A stretch of 64,000 bases of DNA from Gonatopus flavifemur (Eukaryota > Arthropoda > Insecta > Hymenoptera > Dryinidae), in the NCBI GenBank assembly GCA_018340375.1, contig JAFFJZ010000014.1, positions 124,001 through 188,000 of the forward strand, given 5' to 3'. The translations under genes and the position numbers were made by a program. The notes under the pieces were generated by a model that worked only from the letters and a program-made list of their open reading frames with translations, was not told the origin of the DNA and ran no database searches. This document shows positions 9,481-22,189 of the stretch, piece after piece. How positions within the stretch are numbered: the stretch's first letter is position 1; each line of letters opens with the position of its first letter.

Positions 9481-12165
9481 ATTGGTTTCGGAATTGGCAT
9501 TGGCATTGTCTCTGGGGAGAAGACCGGGACTGAGGATACCAGGCCAACGGCTTCAACGGTGGAGAAGGAACAAAGGTTCAGAACGGTGCCAAAAGTGGAT
9601 GAGTCACCGCAAAATCCAGACGCGTCTGTGCCCGTATCAGGCCGCGTTCTGGTCGGCGTCTGTTCATCATGTTGAGGAAGGGTGTTTTAACGCCACTCCG
9701 TTTTTCCTTCGAATCAATATGACAGACACAAATACAAGTTGAACTGACGATGCAGGGGGATTCGGAAACACCAGTGCTGGTGGCAAAGGATCCGCTATCA
9801 GGCCCGGAGGCGGCCTTATGCAGTAATCGTGGTCCTATAGAGTGTTCTTATCTGACCTCTATTGTAAATAATGCTACAAGTGACACAGCGAGGGTAAACC
9901 ACTTGGCTTCCGCTGTGACAAATGCGTCAAGTGCAGGTGTGAGCCACATGGTGCCTACAACAACTTGGCATCGTGAGGCTCTCACACGCGGGGGTCAGTG
10001 GATGGACGGTCGACGTGGACCCCTTCGAGTCTGGTGTACAAAATCGTGACTCGAGGACTGGTGTCCTGGCATTCGGCAGTCATGTGGAATGGGGCTCTCG
10101 TGGATCGGGTCGTTCTGGAGCTCTTTCCGGCACACTTTTTCCGCCTGGAGCGAGATTTCGGCGACGTGTGCAACGTTGAACTCCTCACTATTGGGGAGTT
10201 GGGCGTTGCCATATGGCAACTGAAGAATCGGGAGGCTTCTGGCTTAAAAAAGGCCCCGGGGGAGGTTCTGGAGATAGTGTGGCGCTGTTGGACCCAATTG
10301 CTGTTGGAAATGTACAACGCAACCTTCATGGCTGAGTTTCAGCGCCCGCTGGGAGCTCGCCTGCCTTGCTCCAATCAGAGATGGTGAGGGTGAACCATCG
10401 CCCGTTGTGTATGTTAGGCAATGCGGGCGAAGTGCTGGAGAGGCTCCTCGACGAAAGGCCGCATTGGGCGATCAATGAAGCAGGTGGCCTGAAGCCGATG
10501 TAGCACGAGTTCAGTGTGGGTCGGTCGACCCTGGCTGCAGTTCAGGAGGTGATCGAAGCCTCGCAGCACGCATCTCACAATCGTCACTCCAGACACGTAG
10601 TTTTCCTCGTGACGTTGGACGTGAATACCGCGTCCAACTCCACACGCTGGAGCAATATGCTTTGAGTGTTGGAGCAGGCGCCTCGGGTGCCTTGGTACCT
10701 CCTCAGGACGGTGGACCATCACTGGGAGGGCCGTGCTCTGATGTATTTGGGAACCGCGAGCTGAGAGAGGACCGCGGAGGTGGCGCAGGGGTCCATTTTG
10801 GGCTCTGGTCTTTGGAACGTCGCCTACGACGGTCTACTGTGGTTGGAGATGCCCGATGAGTCCATACTGGTTGGATTCGCGGACGACGTTGGCCCATTCG
10901 TCGGGGCCCACGATGTTGCGCGAGCCAAGCTAGTACTCAACCGGGTGGTGCGTTGGATCAGAGCCTGGATGAAGGGACAGAGTTATCTCTAGCTCTCGGC
11001 AGGACGAGGATCGTGGCTCTCACGAGGGAGGGGATCCGTGCTGTCCTTCCCCTGCGAGTGAGGTGGGGGGCAGTGGAGTCGGAGCTCGCAGCACGGTATC
11101 TGGGTCTTATCGTGGCTGTCAGGCTCAGCTTTCGGGACCATATTTGAATGGCTCCCGACGGAGCGGCCGAAAGATTCACAGCTCTTAGCAGGCTGATGGC
11201 GAACGCCGGTGGCCTCAAGTCGACCAGACGACGGCTTTTGATGTTCACGATCAATCCGGTCCTCCTCTACGGGAACGAGATCTGAGGGCATGCCACGGAG
11301 AAGGAGAGCTGCAGAGCGCGAGTCAAGCGGGTACAACGACTTGGTATGCTTCGAGTCGCCCCTGCTTACCACACGGTCTCTGGCCCTGCGGTGTTTGTGA
11401 TAGCCGGAGTCGTTCCTGTCGCGCTTCTCACTAGGGATCGACGGAATATCTTCCGTCGGAGCGGAACTGGAGAACCGAGGAACGTCGTGGCGGTCAAGAA
11501 ACGCACCCGTGCGTTCCTCGTGTGACAGGATTCCTGGGATAGGGAGACCAGAGGGAGATGAACTGCGGGCTCATGCCTCCGGTCAGGCCGTGCAAGAAGC
11601 ACAAGCATCGTGAGGTGGTGGACTTCCTGACCCACTTTCTCACGGGACATGTGTAATCCCAGGAGTACCTCCACAAAATAAGGGAGGCAGCGTCACCTGC
11701 ATGTCGCTATCGCTCCGACGTGAGAGAAACTGCTGAGCAAACGTTTTCCGAGTCCGCTCGGTGGGAGGCACATCAGGTGGCGCTTCAGTTGGAGCTCGAA
11801 GACAGCTGTCCGAAGAACATCGTGGGCTGATGCTCCGAGACCAACACAGTTGACGGGTGGTGGACTCCTTTGCGCAGTTCGTCCTCCGCCCCAAGAAGGT
11901 GAACCTCGACAGGACGGAGGTCTCTCAGGCCTTCGCTCAAGAGGACTCAGCTTGTAGGAATGTGATGAACGGTTCCGGGCTGTGTCCGACGAGCGGAGAG
12001 GTGGGTTTTGGTGAGTATACTGCGACCAGCGACTGGAATCTTCAACCACAGCAGGACTCTCACACACTGGGGAGCAGCAAGCTCCCTGATGGCACATGAA
12101 GCATTTCCCCCTCTATGGAGGAATAACATTAACATCATTATTATCATTATTGTTGTTGTTGTTAT
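9481..12165 (+). mobile_element. R1-clade LINE copy C: RT present, most of ORF1 and EN deleted
   Basis: The copy starts right after the tail of copy B with the shared leader and a short ORF1 N-terminus (frame 9750-10049). It then jumps near 9975 directly to the RT start, so the rest of ORF1 and the endonuclease are gone. The RT and C-terminal region run to about 11930, and the 3' UTR ends at CTCTATGGAGG (about 12112-12122), followed by an ATT/GTT-rich tail. Together with copy B it represents complementary halves of one family. Confidence 0.7.
9998..11930 (+). pseudogene. R1-type reverse transcriptase, frameshifted
   Basis: The frame 9998-10387 encodes SWHSAVMWNGALVDRVV, the onset of an R1-clade RT, and IGELGVAIWQLKNREASG. 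The next frames contain a DV-N-F-like box near 10610 and PRYLLR- and RGLRERR-like strings. 10780-10992 encodes AQGSILGSGLWNVAYDGLLW and VGFADDVGPFVGA, so the catalytic box is FADD. Later parts include LFTINPVLLYG-like and MVIAGVVPVALL-like strings (11230-11430). The terminal knuckle region near 11690-11770 encodes RYRSD-RE-TAEQTFS-like residues. At least six frameshifts are needed to read it, so it is non-functional. Confidence 0.75.
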
Positions 12166-12698
12166 GATTATCATTGATACTACTATCAATGATATCGTGA
12201 CGCTGTCGAATCGGAATCAAAATCATCATGTTGGACTGCATTGTATAGATCTATTGATCTGAAACAATGAATGTGATGGCAAACATATATTCTTCACTCG
12301 ACAAATTTCTCCCAATTGCACACAACTTGTGCGCAGAATTCTCACGTAATATCCAATCATTCCACTCTCAGAGAATCCCCCTTGATCCACACATTTTTGT
12401 GAGCGATGTGAGCGTGAATCCGTGGAGGATCCACACAAAATACTCACCAGATCATTGCGCGATTTGCGAGCAACAGTATCGATCATTGGTGGGTCGCACG
12501 CAAATCACCTGCGAATTCTCGCGTGCATAATGGTCTCAACTCCCGCACTCAGGCAATTTCACAACCCTGGAGGCAACACTTTGAATACAATAATCTGTTT
12601 CGACTGAATTCAATGATTCTGAATGATTCCTGTATATCATAACACAACAACCATAGTACTGACAGGATTTACACTCGCCCATCATTGTTGAATGGAAT
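12166..12698. other. No recognisable gene
   Basis: About 530 bp between the R1 tail and the second RTE copy. It is AT-rich with scattered short ORFs that show no motif I recognise. It ends at the left target duplication (12699-12710) of RTE copy B. Confidence 0.5.
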
Positions 12699-12710
12699 AT
12701 ATGTCGGAAT

Positions 12711-15016
12711 CATCATCATCTTGTGGTGATCGGTCTTATGACTGGTTTGATGAAATCTTCCAATCCTGTCTATTACCCGCTCACAGCTTGATTTCTGCAT
12801 ATCTACGACAGCCTTTGTCTTGCATAATTTGCTTCATTGTTCAATCATAACATGCTTCAATCTTGGTCTACCTCTTCGAGTTGCACTATTCATTTTTCCT
12901 CCCAATGTTGTTTTCAGTAAGCTATCATGCCTTACTGTGTGCCCTATCAGATTACTTCTTCTTTGTACGATCTGTCTCAAAAGACTTGTTTTTTCCTTTA
13001 CCTTCTCAAGTACTTCTTCATTCTTCACTTCCTTCATCCACTTGATCCTGAGTACCTTTCTGTAACGCCACATTTCGAAATCTTCGAGTCTTCGTTGGTC
13101 CGTTTTCCCAATTGTCCAAGTTCCGCAACCATATAATGCTGTGCTCCAAACGTAACTCTTCAAGAATTTCTTCCTCACTGCTGAGCTAACATTCTTCGAA
13201 CATAGTAACTGTTTCTTTTGGTGGGAAGCATGTTCCCCTTGTGCTATTCTTGCCCTTATATCTCTTCCACTTTAACCGTTTTTTGTAATTATGCTTCCGA
13301 GATATTTGAATTCTTTGACTGGCTGAATTGTCTCTGCATCTATTCTGATTTTCATTCTTTTTGATGTTCTCGCTGTTGTACGAATCATGAATTTCGTTTC
13401 GTCCTCATTTATGATCATACAATATTCACCTCGTCATATTGTTTTCATCGTTTTAAGAGTATTTTCTAACTCAGCACCACTCGTAGCTCATATAGCTATG
13501 TCATCCGCAAATCTCAATATGCTTAGATTCCCACCTTGAATCTGTAATTTCAATGGCAATCACTCCTTCACTTCGTTCATTGCTTCTTCTATATACAAAT
13601 TAGAAATCAGTGGCGATAGTGAGCACCCTTGTCTCACCCCTCTTTCAATTTGTGCTTTTCCTTTTTGACCTCCTATTTCTATCATTGCGGTTTGATTCTT
13701 ATATAATTCATATATTATTCTCCCATCCCTGAAATTATTCCCCACCTTCTCCAAAATCGTGAACATCTTCTCCCAATCAACATTATCGAATGCTCTTCGT
13801 ATATCTACGGAACCTATGTACACAGACTTTTCCAACTCTAGACTTTCCTCTGCTACTATTCTCAGTGCTAATATTGCTCCCCACGCTCCCCTATTTTTCC
13901 TAAAACCGAACTGCTCTTCTGCTAATCTACTCTCTATTTTATTCTCTATTCTCCTGTATATGATTGTTGTCAGTATTTTCGTCGCATATGCTTTGAACTA
14001 ATCGTTCTGTAGTTCTCGTATTTGTCTGCTCCTTGTTTTTTGAAATGGTGACAATTTTATTTTTCTGGAAATCTCTCGGTGCTTCGCCTATTTCGTACAT
14101 ATCTCTGACCAATTCAATCAGTGCGTCATGAGTTCTCTGACTGGTGGAGGCTTTGATGAGGTCCGCACTTCTGCCATCTATTCCTGGCGCTCTATCATCT
14201 TCCAATTCTTTCAAAGCCCTGTCGAATTCTGATCTCAAAATTGAATCTCCCAATTCTCCTTCATCGACATCTCCCTCCCTCTCTGAAAATCCTATATCAT
14301 CGCTTCCCTTATACAGATCCTCCGGATGAATAATCCATTGTTCTTTTTTTTCCTCCGTTCTTATCAATTGTCTCCCTAGAGAATTCTCAATCTCACTGCT
14401 TCTAGATTCCATTTGTCCAAAAATCTCCCAACAATCCTATATGCCTGATCTATTTCCCTCAAATGTAATCTTATTTCTATATCCTGACATTTGTCCTCTA
14501 ACTACTGTTCTCTTGCTTTCCTCAATTCTTTGATTATCTTATTCCTCAGTGCCTTGTACGTCTGCTGGCCTTGTTTACCACTGTTATTCTCTTTTTCCTT
14601 TTCTCGTTAATTGAACCAAGTATTTCTCCCGTTATCCATGGTTTCTTAGGCTCACCTCCATTGCCCTCCAAGATTTCCTCTGCACATCATTTTTGTCCAT
14701 CTACTCTCTTTTTCCAAGTCTTCCTCTTTTCGATCTCCCAATTTTTCGTCCAACATCACTTTGAATGCCTCCTGTGTTTTTTCTTGTTTAAGGTTCTCCA
14801 AATTTCATCTTTTTTGCATTTCCCTTTTCTCCTCCAAGCTTTGAATTTCAGATAACATTTCATCAGCAACATATTGTGATCACTATCTATATCCACACCT
14901 GGATAAGTTTCACAGCTCTTCACTCGGTTTCGAAAACTTCGTTTCACTAATATGTAATCAATTTGATATCTTGCTGTATCTTTTGGCATTTTCCAAGTAT
15001 AGATTCTTCTTGGATG
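12711..15016 (-). mobile_element. RTE-type LINE copy B, 5'-truncated
   Basis: A second minus-strand member of the RTE family of copy A. It is bounded by the 12-bp duplication ATATGTCGGAAT (12699-12710 and 15017-15028). The 3' end carries the family tail with (CAT)n on the plus strand at 12711-12720. It is truncated inside the endonuclease, whose last part (RIYTWKMPKDTARYQIDYI, then SDHN) is at 15016-14830. RT pieces are at 14412-13939, 13835-13560 and 13178-12834. The catalytic box here reads RFADD near 13500, and codons for SNLYIEEA span the site where copies A and C have a stop. Multiple frameshifts and stops. Confidence 0.87.
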
Positions 15017-15028
15017 ATATGTCGGAAT

Positions 15029-15299
15029 AAAAAAAAATAATTGGAACTTGAATTCATTCACAGGCTGATCATGGGAAAAGTGAGAGAAGTGGGAATCTAC
15101 AAGATAAGTGAGGAATGGTGAGGGAAATGGAAGAAAGTGAGAGAAAGCGAGAAAAGTGAGTCGCTAGCACACGCCTCCTGTCCAAAATTGAGAACGTTCG
15201 AGAATAACCAATAACTGGTCCACATGGTCGTCAATTCAAGTACTCCCAAGAGAGACGTGGCTTCCTGAAAAACCCGATATGGCGACCACAATAAAGTGC
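15029..15299. other. No recognisable gene
   Basis: The sequence resumes after the RTE copy B duplication with a short A-rich run and a purine-rich tract with repeated GTGAGAGAAG-like words (15075-15165). No gene is recognised. Confidence 0.5.
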
Positions 15300-16405
15300 G
15301 TGTAATCCATGAAGTCAACGAGTTTTCCAGTGACATTGACGATTCAAATTTCAGTGAGATCGGGAACACTGACAAAATACCAGGAAAAGTGACATCCGGA
15401 GATCCACTTCTGATCTTCGAAAGGAATTTGGATGAATTCAAAATGGTGAAGCCAAGATGATGGACCAGAATTGAAAACTCCTTTGAATTCGACCAGAATC
15501 AGTTTTTGGGGATCTTTCGGGTTACTGATTACGAATCTGATGTCAGATTCATAGAATTCGGAATGGCCGATTCAATATGACGGGGAAAAATTGACAGTTC
15601 CCTTGAATTCTTTCAGAATGAGTCCTCAGAGTTATTTTTGGGTATTTGATCACGAATCTCATGTTAGATTCATGGATGACCAATTCAATACAGCAGGAAC
15701 GAGAATGCACACCTGAAAGAATTCGGTATTGAGGAATCTCCTGGGTCGCTTCTCCAATGAGGCATTTCTCATTCCCCAGATGAAATGCTCTCACCAAGCG
15801 ACACACCTAAATAAGGATTCACATGCAATTCGTGTGCAGAAGCTCATTCATGTGCATCACTTCGTGAGCGTACGAGCAAATTGTACGCGAATCCTCATCC
15901 AGATGCGTCGCTTCGTGGAGGCATATTCTGTGGGGGGTGAATACCTCATTACGAAAGCAACCCAAAAAACTCCTCAATATCGGATTTTTTCAGGTGTGCA
16001 TTCTCGTTCCCACTATGTTGAATCGGCCATTCCGAATTTCATGGATCTGCCATCAGATTCGTATTCAGCGGTCAAAAAACCCCGGGGATTCATTTGGATC
16101 GAATGCAAACAAACTGACAATTTTGGACCGCCACATTGAATCGGCAATTTTGAATTCCATAGATCTGATATCAGATTCGTGATCAGCGACCCAAAAACTC
16201 ACCAAGAACTCATTTTGATTGGATTTGAATGAGTTTTCGATTCCGGTTCACTATCTTGAATCCGCCATGTTGGATTCATTCAAATTTCTTTCGAAGATCA
16301 AGAGTGGATCTCCAAATGTAACCCTTTTCGGTATTCTGCCAGTGTTTCCGATCTCACTGGAATTCAAATCGACAATGTTACTGGAGGACTCGTTGATTGT
16401 TCCGA
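15300..16405. repeat. Foldback element carrying Transib-type 120-bp iterons
   Basis: The left arm (about 15310-15460) and right arm (about 16245-16400) are inverted copies of each other; both contain a stretch with GATCTTCGAAAGGAATTTG on one strand. Just inside each arm lie direct ~115-120-bp repeats with a core like ATGGCCGATTCAATATG (15562, then about 15676), and in the opposite orientation with GAATCGGCCAT-type cores at about 16020, 16140 and 16259. The same core and spacing occur in both Transib elements. No coding region is visible. I infer a non-autonomous Transib relative; the very ends and a target duplication could not be fixed. Confidence 0.5.
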
Positions 16406-16529
16406 AGGCTACGTTCTTCTCAAAAATACTTGAATGGACAAACATTTCGGGCTATGATTTGTTATCTCTGAAAGCTCTCTATTCTGGGCGAGGAGGTGAT
16501 CCGGTTGACGTAAAACGCCCCATACATAT

Positions 16530-17000
16530 ATACTGGGTGTTTCAAAATTGCCGTACACTTTTCTGAGAGCAGATTCTTGGTGAAATTCTGAAAAGATTTT
16601 TGCCCGGAATATTCAGATCTGATCCTTAGATCCGGAGATATGAGCACTTTTTAATTTTTCGAAAAATCCAAATACCTCGGGAGTACCATATTCCTGACTT
16701 CCAAATCCAACATTATTCTCTGAGTCAGATCACGGGGTATCCCTGGAGGAGAAAAATCCCATTCAGCTTCCTCCGTTTTGGAGTTATAGCGATTTCAACT
16801 TGTTGGATTTTGATTGGCTGGAATGCAAAAAATTTTAAACCGCTATAATTCCACAACGAACGAAGCTGAATTAAATCAATTCCCCCCCAGGGATACCCCA
16901 TGATCTGACTTGATGAATGGTGTTGGATTCAAAGGTCATAAATATGATACTTCCGAGGTACTTGGATTTTTCAAAAAATTGAAAAATGCAGTCAAATGAG
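16530..17000. repeat. Palindromic foldback repeat
   Basis: The unit starts at TACTGGGTGTTTCAAAATTG (16531), a DNA-transposon-like end. It contains an extended imperfect palindrome: about 16640-16805 pairs with about 16840-16990 (for example TCCAAATACCTCGG at 16667 against CCGAGGTACTTGGA at 16953). The matching far terminus was not found, so the right limit is approximate. It is non-coding. Confidence 0.55.
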
Positions 17001-18078
17001 TTTTCCATCATAATTGCATCTCGATGGGTTACAATTCTTTTAGTAGACATTTTTCACCTTGGATTGCAAGTCCAAGGACGGAATCCATGGCACTATATCA
17101 TCATCCATGGCCTCTATCAGCACCTCGTTTTTCCCTTCAGAATGGTAAATATACTCAATAATGATCGCCGATAACGTCAGTGACCTTGAGGCGCTGAATC
17201 ATTCTCGAGGACATCCGCCTTCTCATCCGCCGGGAGGTGGGATTCCTCAAGTGTGTGCAGCATACTCAATTCACTCAATGAGGAACTCAAACTCCTCATG
17301 ACTTGTATGGATGAAATTGATGTTACCCTAGGGAAGCTCCTATCCACCTTCGGAACTGACAAGTTGAAGGGCCTCTCCTCCATAGTTGGTGGTGAGAGCA
17401 ACCTGATTTCCTCGCACATATCTTGTAAAATATGTATCAAAGCAAGTTCTACTATCACAAGGAGAAGAGAAACTTCTTTCGAATGCACATGAGAATACCT
17501 ACACTGACTTCATCTAGAATGAGTGAATCAGGCACCTCTCCGAAAGATGGTGGGGACGGACTATCATTCTCGCAGATATCCTGGGAATATATCAATGAAA
17601 AATTCCCCTATCATCAGGAAGAACACCTCATCACTCCCGAATTAGAATACTTGAGAGAACACTTAAAACAGCTCCATCTGGGATTGATGAATCCATTCTG
17701 ATGAAGAGCTTGCAACTGATTGAAGGATTATATGAAGCCCCCATAAGAGAATGGAGGCTGACTTGAAGAGGAATTGAACCCCATAAGATGAACCAACCGG
17801 AAAAATTATACTCATCGGCTCATCTCTGAAACTATAAACAACTCTCTTAGATTCGAATTGACAACATGATTTTCCTCCGAACCACTGTTCATGTCAGATT
17901 TGTTGAACATAAGAGTGAAGACCTCGTGTTCGATCTCAGGGGCAGGGTGTTACATCTGTATATTCACTCAGATATTTGGATGAAGTAATTCAACGAGTAC
18001 GATTATCGGAAATCAAAGTTAAACATCTCAATATATACGTATAGTCGGAGCTGTCAGCCTCACGAAGGTACTATTACA
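17001..18078. other. Unassigned region with two overlapping short ORFs
   Basis: Plus-strand frames at 17253-17492 and 17432-17701 encode 79 and 89 residues. The first is leucine-rich and helical, with DEIDVTLGKLLSTFGTD. The second has ISWEYINEKFPYHQEEH. They overlap in different frames and show no family motif I know. They could be a decayed exon or a remnant of a transposon accessory ORF. The rest is AT-rich and shows nothing supportable. Confidence 0.3.
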
Positions 18079-18080
18079 TA

Positions 18081-19371
18081 CAGGTCGGTTGAAAAGTTCC
18101 TGCGCTCACCAAGAGATAGCACTGCTAGGTCAAAACTTTTTTTCTCTCAAGTTGGTATATCTGTCCTGAGAACACATGCAAAGTTACAAGTCATTCTGTC
18201 AATTCATTCTTTGTTTACAAGCCATTTGAAGTTGACGTGTCATTGATTTTTCTTAATATGGAAAAAATTGAATATCGTGCAGTCATTATATTCTTTGTTT
18301 TGAAGGGTTTAAAAGCAAAGGAAATTGATGAACAATTGTTAGAAGTGTATTAGGAGTCCTCACCTTCAAAACGCACCGTTGAATTTTGGGCTGGTGAATT
18401 TAAACGTGGTCGTACTAGCCTTGAAGACGATCCAAGCGAAGGACGACCAAAAACTGCAACCACAGCAGAAATCATTGAGCATGTACATAATATGGTTAGT
18501 GGAGATCCAAGTTTGACTGAGCGTGGAATTGCTAATGCCATAGGCATCTCAGACGAACGAGTACTCCATATTTTACATGAAGAATGACGTATGAAAAAAC
18601 TGTTTGGAAAGTTAGTGCCGCACACGTTAACAATTCAACAAAATCTGGATCGAAAACAAATTTCTCAGCGTCATTTGGAGCGTTTCAAGCAGAATAAAAC
18701 CGACTTCTTGCGTCGTTTTATAACTATGGATGAGACTTGGATCCACCATCATGATCCTAAATTGAAACAAGAACGTTTACAGTGGACTGAAGCTGGTTGT
18801 TCAGCTCCAAAGCAGGTGAAGTCACAACGATCAGCAAAGAAGGTTATGGCATCAGTTTTTTGGGATGCAAAAGGAATTTTGTTCATTGATTATCTTCAGA
18901 AAGGTAAAACAATCAACTCCGAATATTACTGCAGCCTTTTGGATCAGCTGGATGAAAAAATTCGTGAGAAAAGACCTGGTTTAAGGAAGAAAAAAATCAT
19001 TTTTCATCAAGATAATGCACCTGCTCACAAAAGTGTTTTGACGATGGCTAAATTCAAAGAACTCAAGTACGAATTGCTTGAACATCCACCGTATTCGCCA
19101 GATTTGGCTCCTAGCGACTACTATCTCTTCAGAAATCTCAAACAATTCCTTCGTGGAAAGAATTTTTCGTCGAATAAAGAGGCCATAGCAGCCGTAGACG
19201 GTTATTTTGCAGAGCTTCCGGAAAACCATTATAAGGATGGGATAAAATTATTGGAAGATCATTGGAACAAGTGTATTGAGCTTCTAGGAGATTATATTGA
19301 ATAAAAAAATATATTTCGTAACAAAAACAGTATTCTTTCATTCCGAGCGCAGAAACTTGTCAACCAACCTG
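18081..19371 (+). mobile_element. mariner element 1, full length
   Basis: A 1.29-kb element between TA dinucleotides. The imperfect terminal inverted repeats begin CAGGTCGGTTGAAAAGTTC on the left and CAGGTTGGTTGACAAGTTTC on the right (reverse complement of 19352-19371). It has single-gene content with one transposase ORF interrupted by two stops. It is inserted in otherwise unassigned AT-rich sequence. Confidence 0.9.
18258..19304 (+). pseudogene. mariner transposase with two nonsense codons
   Basis: A 348-codon reading frame from ATG 18258 to TAA 19304, the normal length for mariner. In-frame stops are at codon 32 (TAG, 18351) and codon 110 (TGA, 18585); no frameshift is needed. The N-terminal half holds the helix-turn-helix DNA-binding region (FWAGEFKRGRTSLEDDPSEG). 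The catalytic domain shows TMDETWIHH, HQDNAPAH and YSPDLAPSDYYLF. The second and third aspartates are separated by 34 residues, which gives the mariner DD34D triad. The catalytic residues are intact, so loss of function is due to the two stops only. Confidence 0.92.
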
Positions 19372-19373
19372 TA

Positions 19374-21470
19374 TAGCCCTGCAAAAAGCTTGAAGAAGGA
19401 AGCAATAGACCTCATACAGAAGATTAGTTAATGTTAACCGTGGAGCAGAGGAACCATTGTAGAGAAGAAATCATGATGGAAGATATCCTCAGTTTATCCA
19501 GAAACAAAATTGTGTGCGATAAAATTATAATAAGCAATCACGATAGGACGATCAGCGTTCAGTTACATTGGTGCGTTATTGCTAACAGGTTTCAAACTAA
19601 CGATCTCTTTGCCTGTATCAGCAAAAGAGGATATAAATGTTTCCGTTAGATGATGCAATTGTTAATTTCTAAAAAATTGTTCGAACAAATCAGATTCAAC
19701 ATTCGCATTTGTATAATAAATGTCACCAATCGATTCTATAAGAGAAATTATAGGGAAAAATATACTTACTTGATTTTTTGGAAATGACTTGTTTTACAAT
19801 TTGATGGTATGAGAGGAACCTTGAGAGAGGAATATACTCACTCCGATTTGAGGAGGAAAATTGTTTTGTATGAAAATTATTATGAACAATGGAGGTAGGA
19901 TGAATGGCTTTCTGTCTCATGCGGTATAATAGGTTCAAAACTAAACGATATTATTGATTGAATAAGCGAAGAATAGGATATATGTGTTCTTTTTATTGGA
20001 TGATTTGATTGCTCATTGCAGAAATTGTTCGAACAAATTAGATGAAATTTTCGAATCTGTAGAACGAAGAGCGCTAATCGAATTTATGGAAAAAATCGTA
20101 ACAACGTGAGATTTACTTCATTTCAGGAGAAAATTTTCCTCTAATCAAATTATCATAGACGTGTTTCTTCTGAATGGAATGTGTTCAGTGAGCAAGCACG
20201 GTAGGAAATTCGATGAGAGCAGAGGAGGTGCTTTGATAATTATCATCGAATGAATTGGAAGAGTGGAGAATTAGAAATTGTTCCGACACGTGTGCTTTTA
20301 GTTTAAATCGTGAACAACTATAACTCGTCTTTATTGAACAAAGTCTTGGGCGGAACTGCCGCTCAATGTCAGGTACAATTCACATCTCATTACACATACT
20401 TATAAATCTAATACCAGCAATGTGATGACTACGAAACATTCATCACGTAGACCCTCACGCCCTGATCACGCACTATCTCCAAATTGTGATAATTCGCAAT
20501 GATGTGCGATTAGAGGTGTGACAGGCGCATCGGCCTCTGGAAGCTCGTACTATGCTTCAATTTCAACAGAATGACTATCGACAATGATGGAACAAGTGAA
20601 TCTGGATTGTCAATAGTCAATCCATTCAGGAGAAACATTTGCCGGTAGAAATGTTTGGGAACTGAATTATTCGAAAATTGAGATATTCGAAATTACAGAT
20701 ACTCAGAACTCTCTGAAGAAAAGAGGTCTTCAACATAGGGAAATGAAAGGTAGACTCCTTGTTATGCGCATGAAGTTTTTTGTGATGTACAAATTTACTT
20801 GTAGATCAATCAATGGCATCTGAATAGTTCCACAAATAAGAAGATGATTTTGAGTTTATATATCCTTCCACCCTTCTTTCCAGGAGAATAAGGAATTACC
20901 ACTAAAATCATTCCATAGCTCTGAAATCGGCAACTCTTATCTTTCAGCGGTGCGGATGTAGGTTTTCAACTCGTATTCTTAAAATTTCAAGTTCCTAGAC
21001 TCGCTGTAATTTGATACCCTCATATTGATAACTACCATTCTCGCGATAATTGAATGTGGGTTTCAACTTGTCATTTTTGAGATCTCATTTCTGATGGTAA
21101 CGATACATGATGACACTCCACATCTCATGAATATAGCGAATGACATATTTTAGGGATCAATTTCTCTTATCTATCTCATTACCATTGCATCGATGAATAT
21201 CACCACAATTGAATGCAATAAATCGATAATTGAACTAACCGTTTCTGCAATCTCATTCCTCACGCCTACAATACATAATGATAATAATAATACTCCCCAT
21301 CTCATGAAGGAACCAAATTGTATTCCCAGAACGATTTATTCTTAGCTTTGAGATACTTGTGCATCCACGACTCTTTGACACCTTTATTGTTCTATTTCGG
21401 ATCCAATGCGCAGAGAAACACGTTTCGAGGGGAGGGGGGGCCTTGTTCACACATGAGTAAGATTGCTTTC
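19374..21470. other. AT-rich non-coding region with a diverged duplication
   Basis: No gene is recognised. Two imperfect copies of a segment containing AAATTGTTCGAACAAAT (about 19670 and 20022) are about 350 bp apart with similar flanks, which suggests an old tandem duplication. A poly-G tract interrupts 21429-21440. The remainder (20120-21470) is AT-rich with nothing I can support. Confidence 0.4.
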
Positions 21471-21479
21471 AGTGAAACA

Positions 21480-22140
21480 AAAACAGCAACGAGTTTTTCC
21501 CGCATCGATACGTGACCATGGATGGAACATGGATACATCATTCCACTCTGGAGTCGAATCGGCAATCATCCGAGTGGCGCATGGCTGGAGAAAGCCGCCC
21601 AAAGCGTCCAAAAACGCAGCAGTCTGCTGGCCAAGTCATGGCGTCTGTTTTTTGAGATACACATGGCGTGATTTTCATTGACTACCTGGAAAAAAGTGAA
21701 TCGATCAACAGTGATTATTATATTGACTTGTTGGTACGTTTGAAGGAGGAGATCGCAGCGAAACGACCGCACATGAAGAAGAGAAAAATCCCTTCTCACC
21801 GAGACAATACACCATGCCACAAGTCAAAATTCAACGAGATGGGCTTTGATTCGCTTCCCCACCCCCCGTGTTCGCCAGATTTAGCCCCCAGCGACTACCA
21901 GATCTTTGCTGATCTTAAAAGGAAGCTCCAGGGAAAAAAATTTGGCTCGAATGAGGAGGTCATTGCCGAAACCGACGCCTATTTTGGAGCGGAGGATGAA
22001 TTCTTCTATAAACATGATATAAAAATGTTGGAAAGGCGTTGGAAAGATGGTATCACTCTGAGAGGAGATTATATTGATGAATAAAAATGATTTTTGAAAA
22101 AAAATGTTGTTTTCGTTGTTAGTCTCGGGACTTATTGAAC
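21480..22140 (+). pseudogene. mariner element 2, C-terminal transposase fragment
   Basis: The open frame 21668-22084 encodes the mariner catalytic domain from MIFIDYLEK to the C-terminus GDYIDE. It includes SHRDNTPCHKS (second aspartate) and CSPDLAPSDYQIF (third aspartate). Upstream, 21480-21667 holds the degraded counterpart of the TW-IHH and KVMASVFW region in shifted frames, so the first aspartate region is lost. The sequence after the stop (to about 22140) ends in GTTGTTAG..GACTTATTGAACGAC, a plausible 3' inverted repeat, but no 5' repeat is present. It differs strongly from mariner 1, so it is a separate family. Confidence 0.8.
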
Positions 22141-22189
22141 GACGTGTTAATTTTTTCTCACAAAACTAGTGGGTGCCCCTCATACTATG

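Noticed and set aside
17253..17701. Two-exon host gene
   Set aside because: The two frames overlap without clear splice sites or known motifs, so I list the region only as unassigned.
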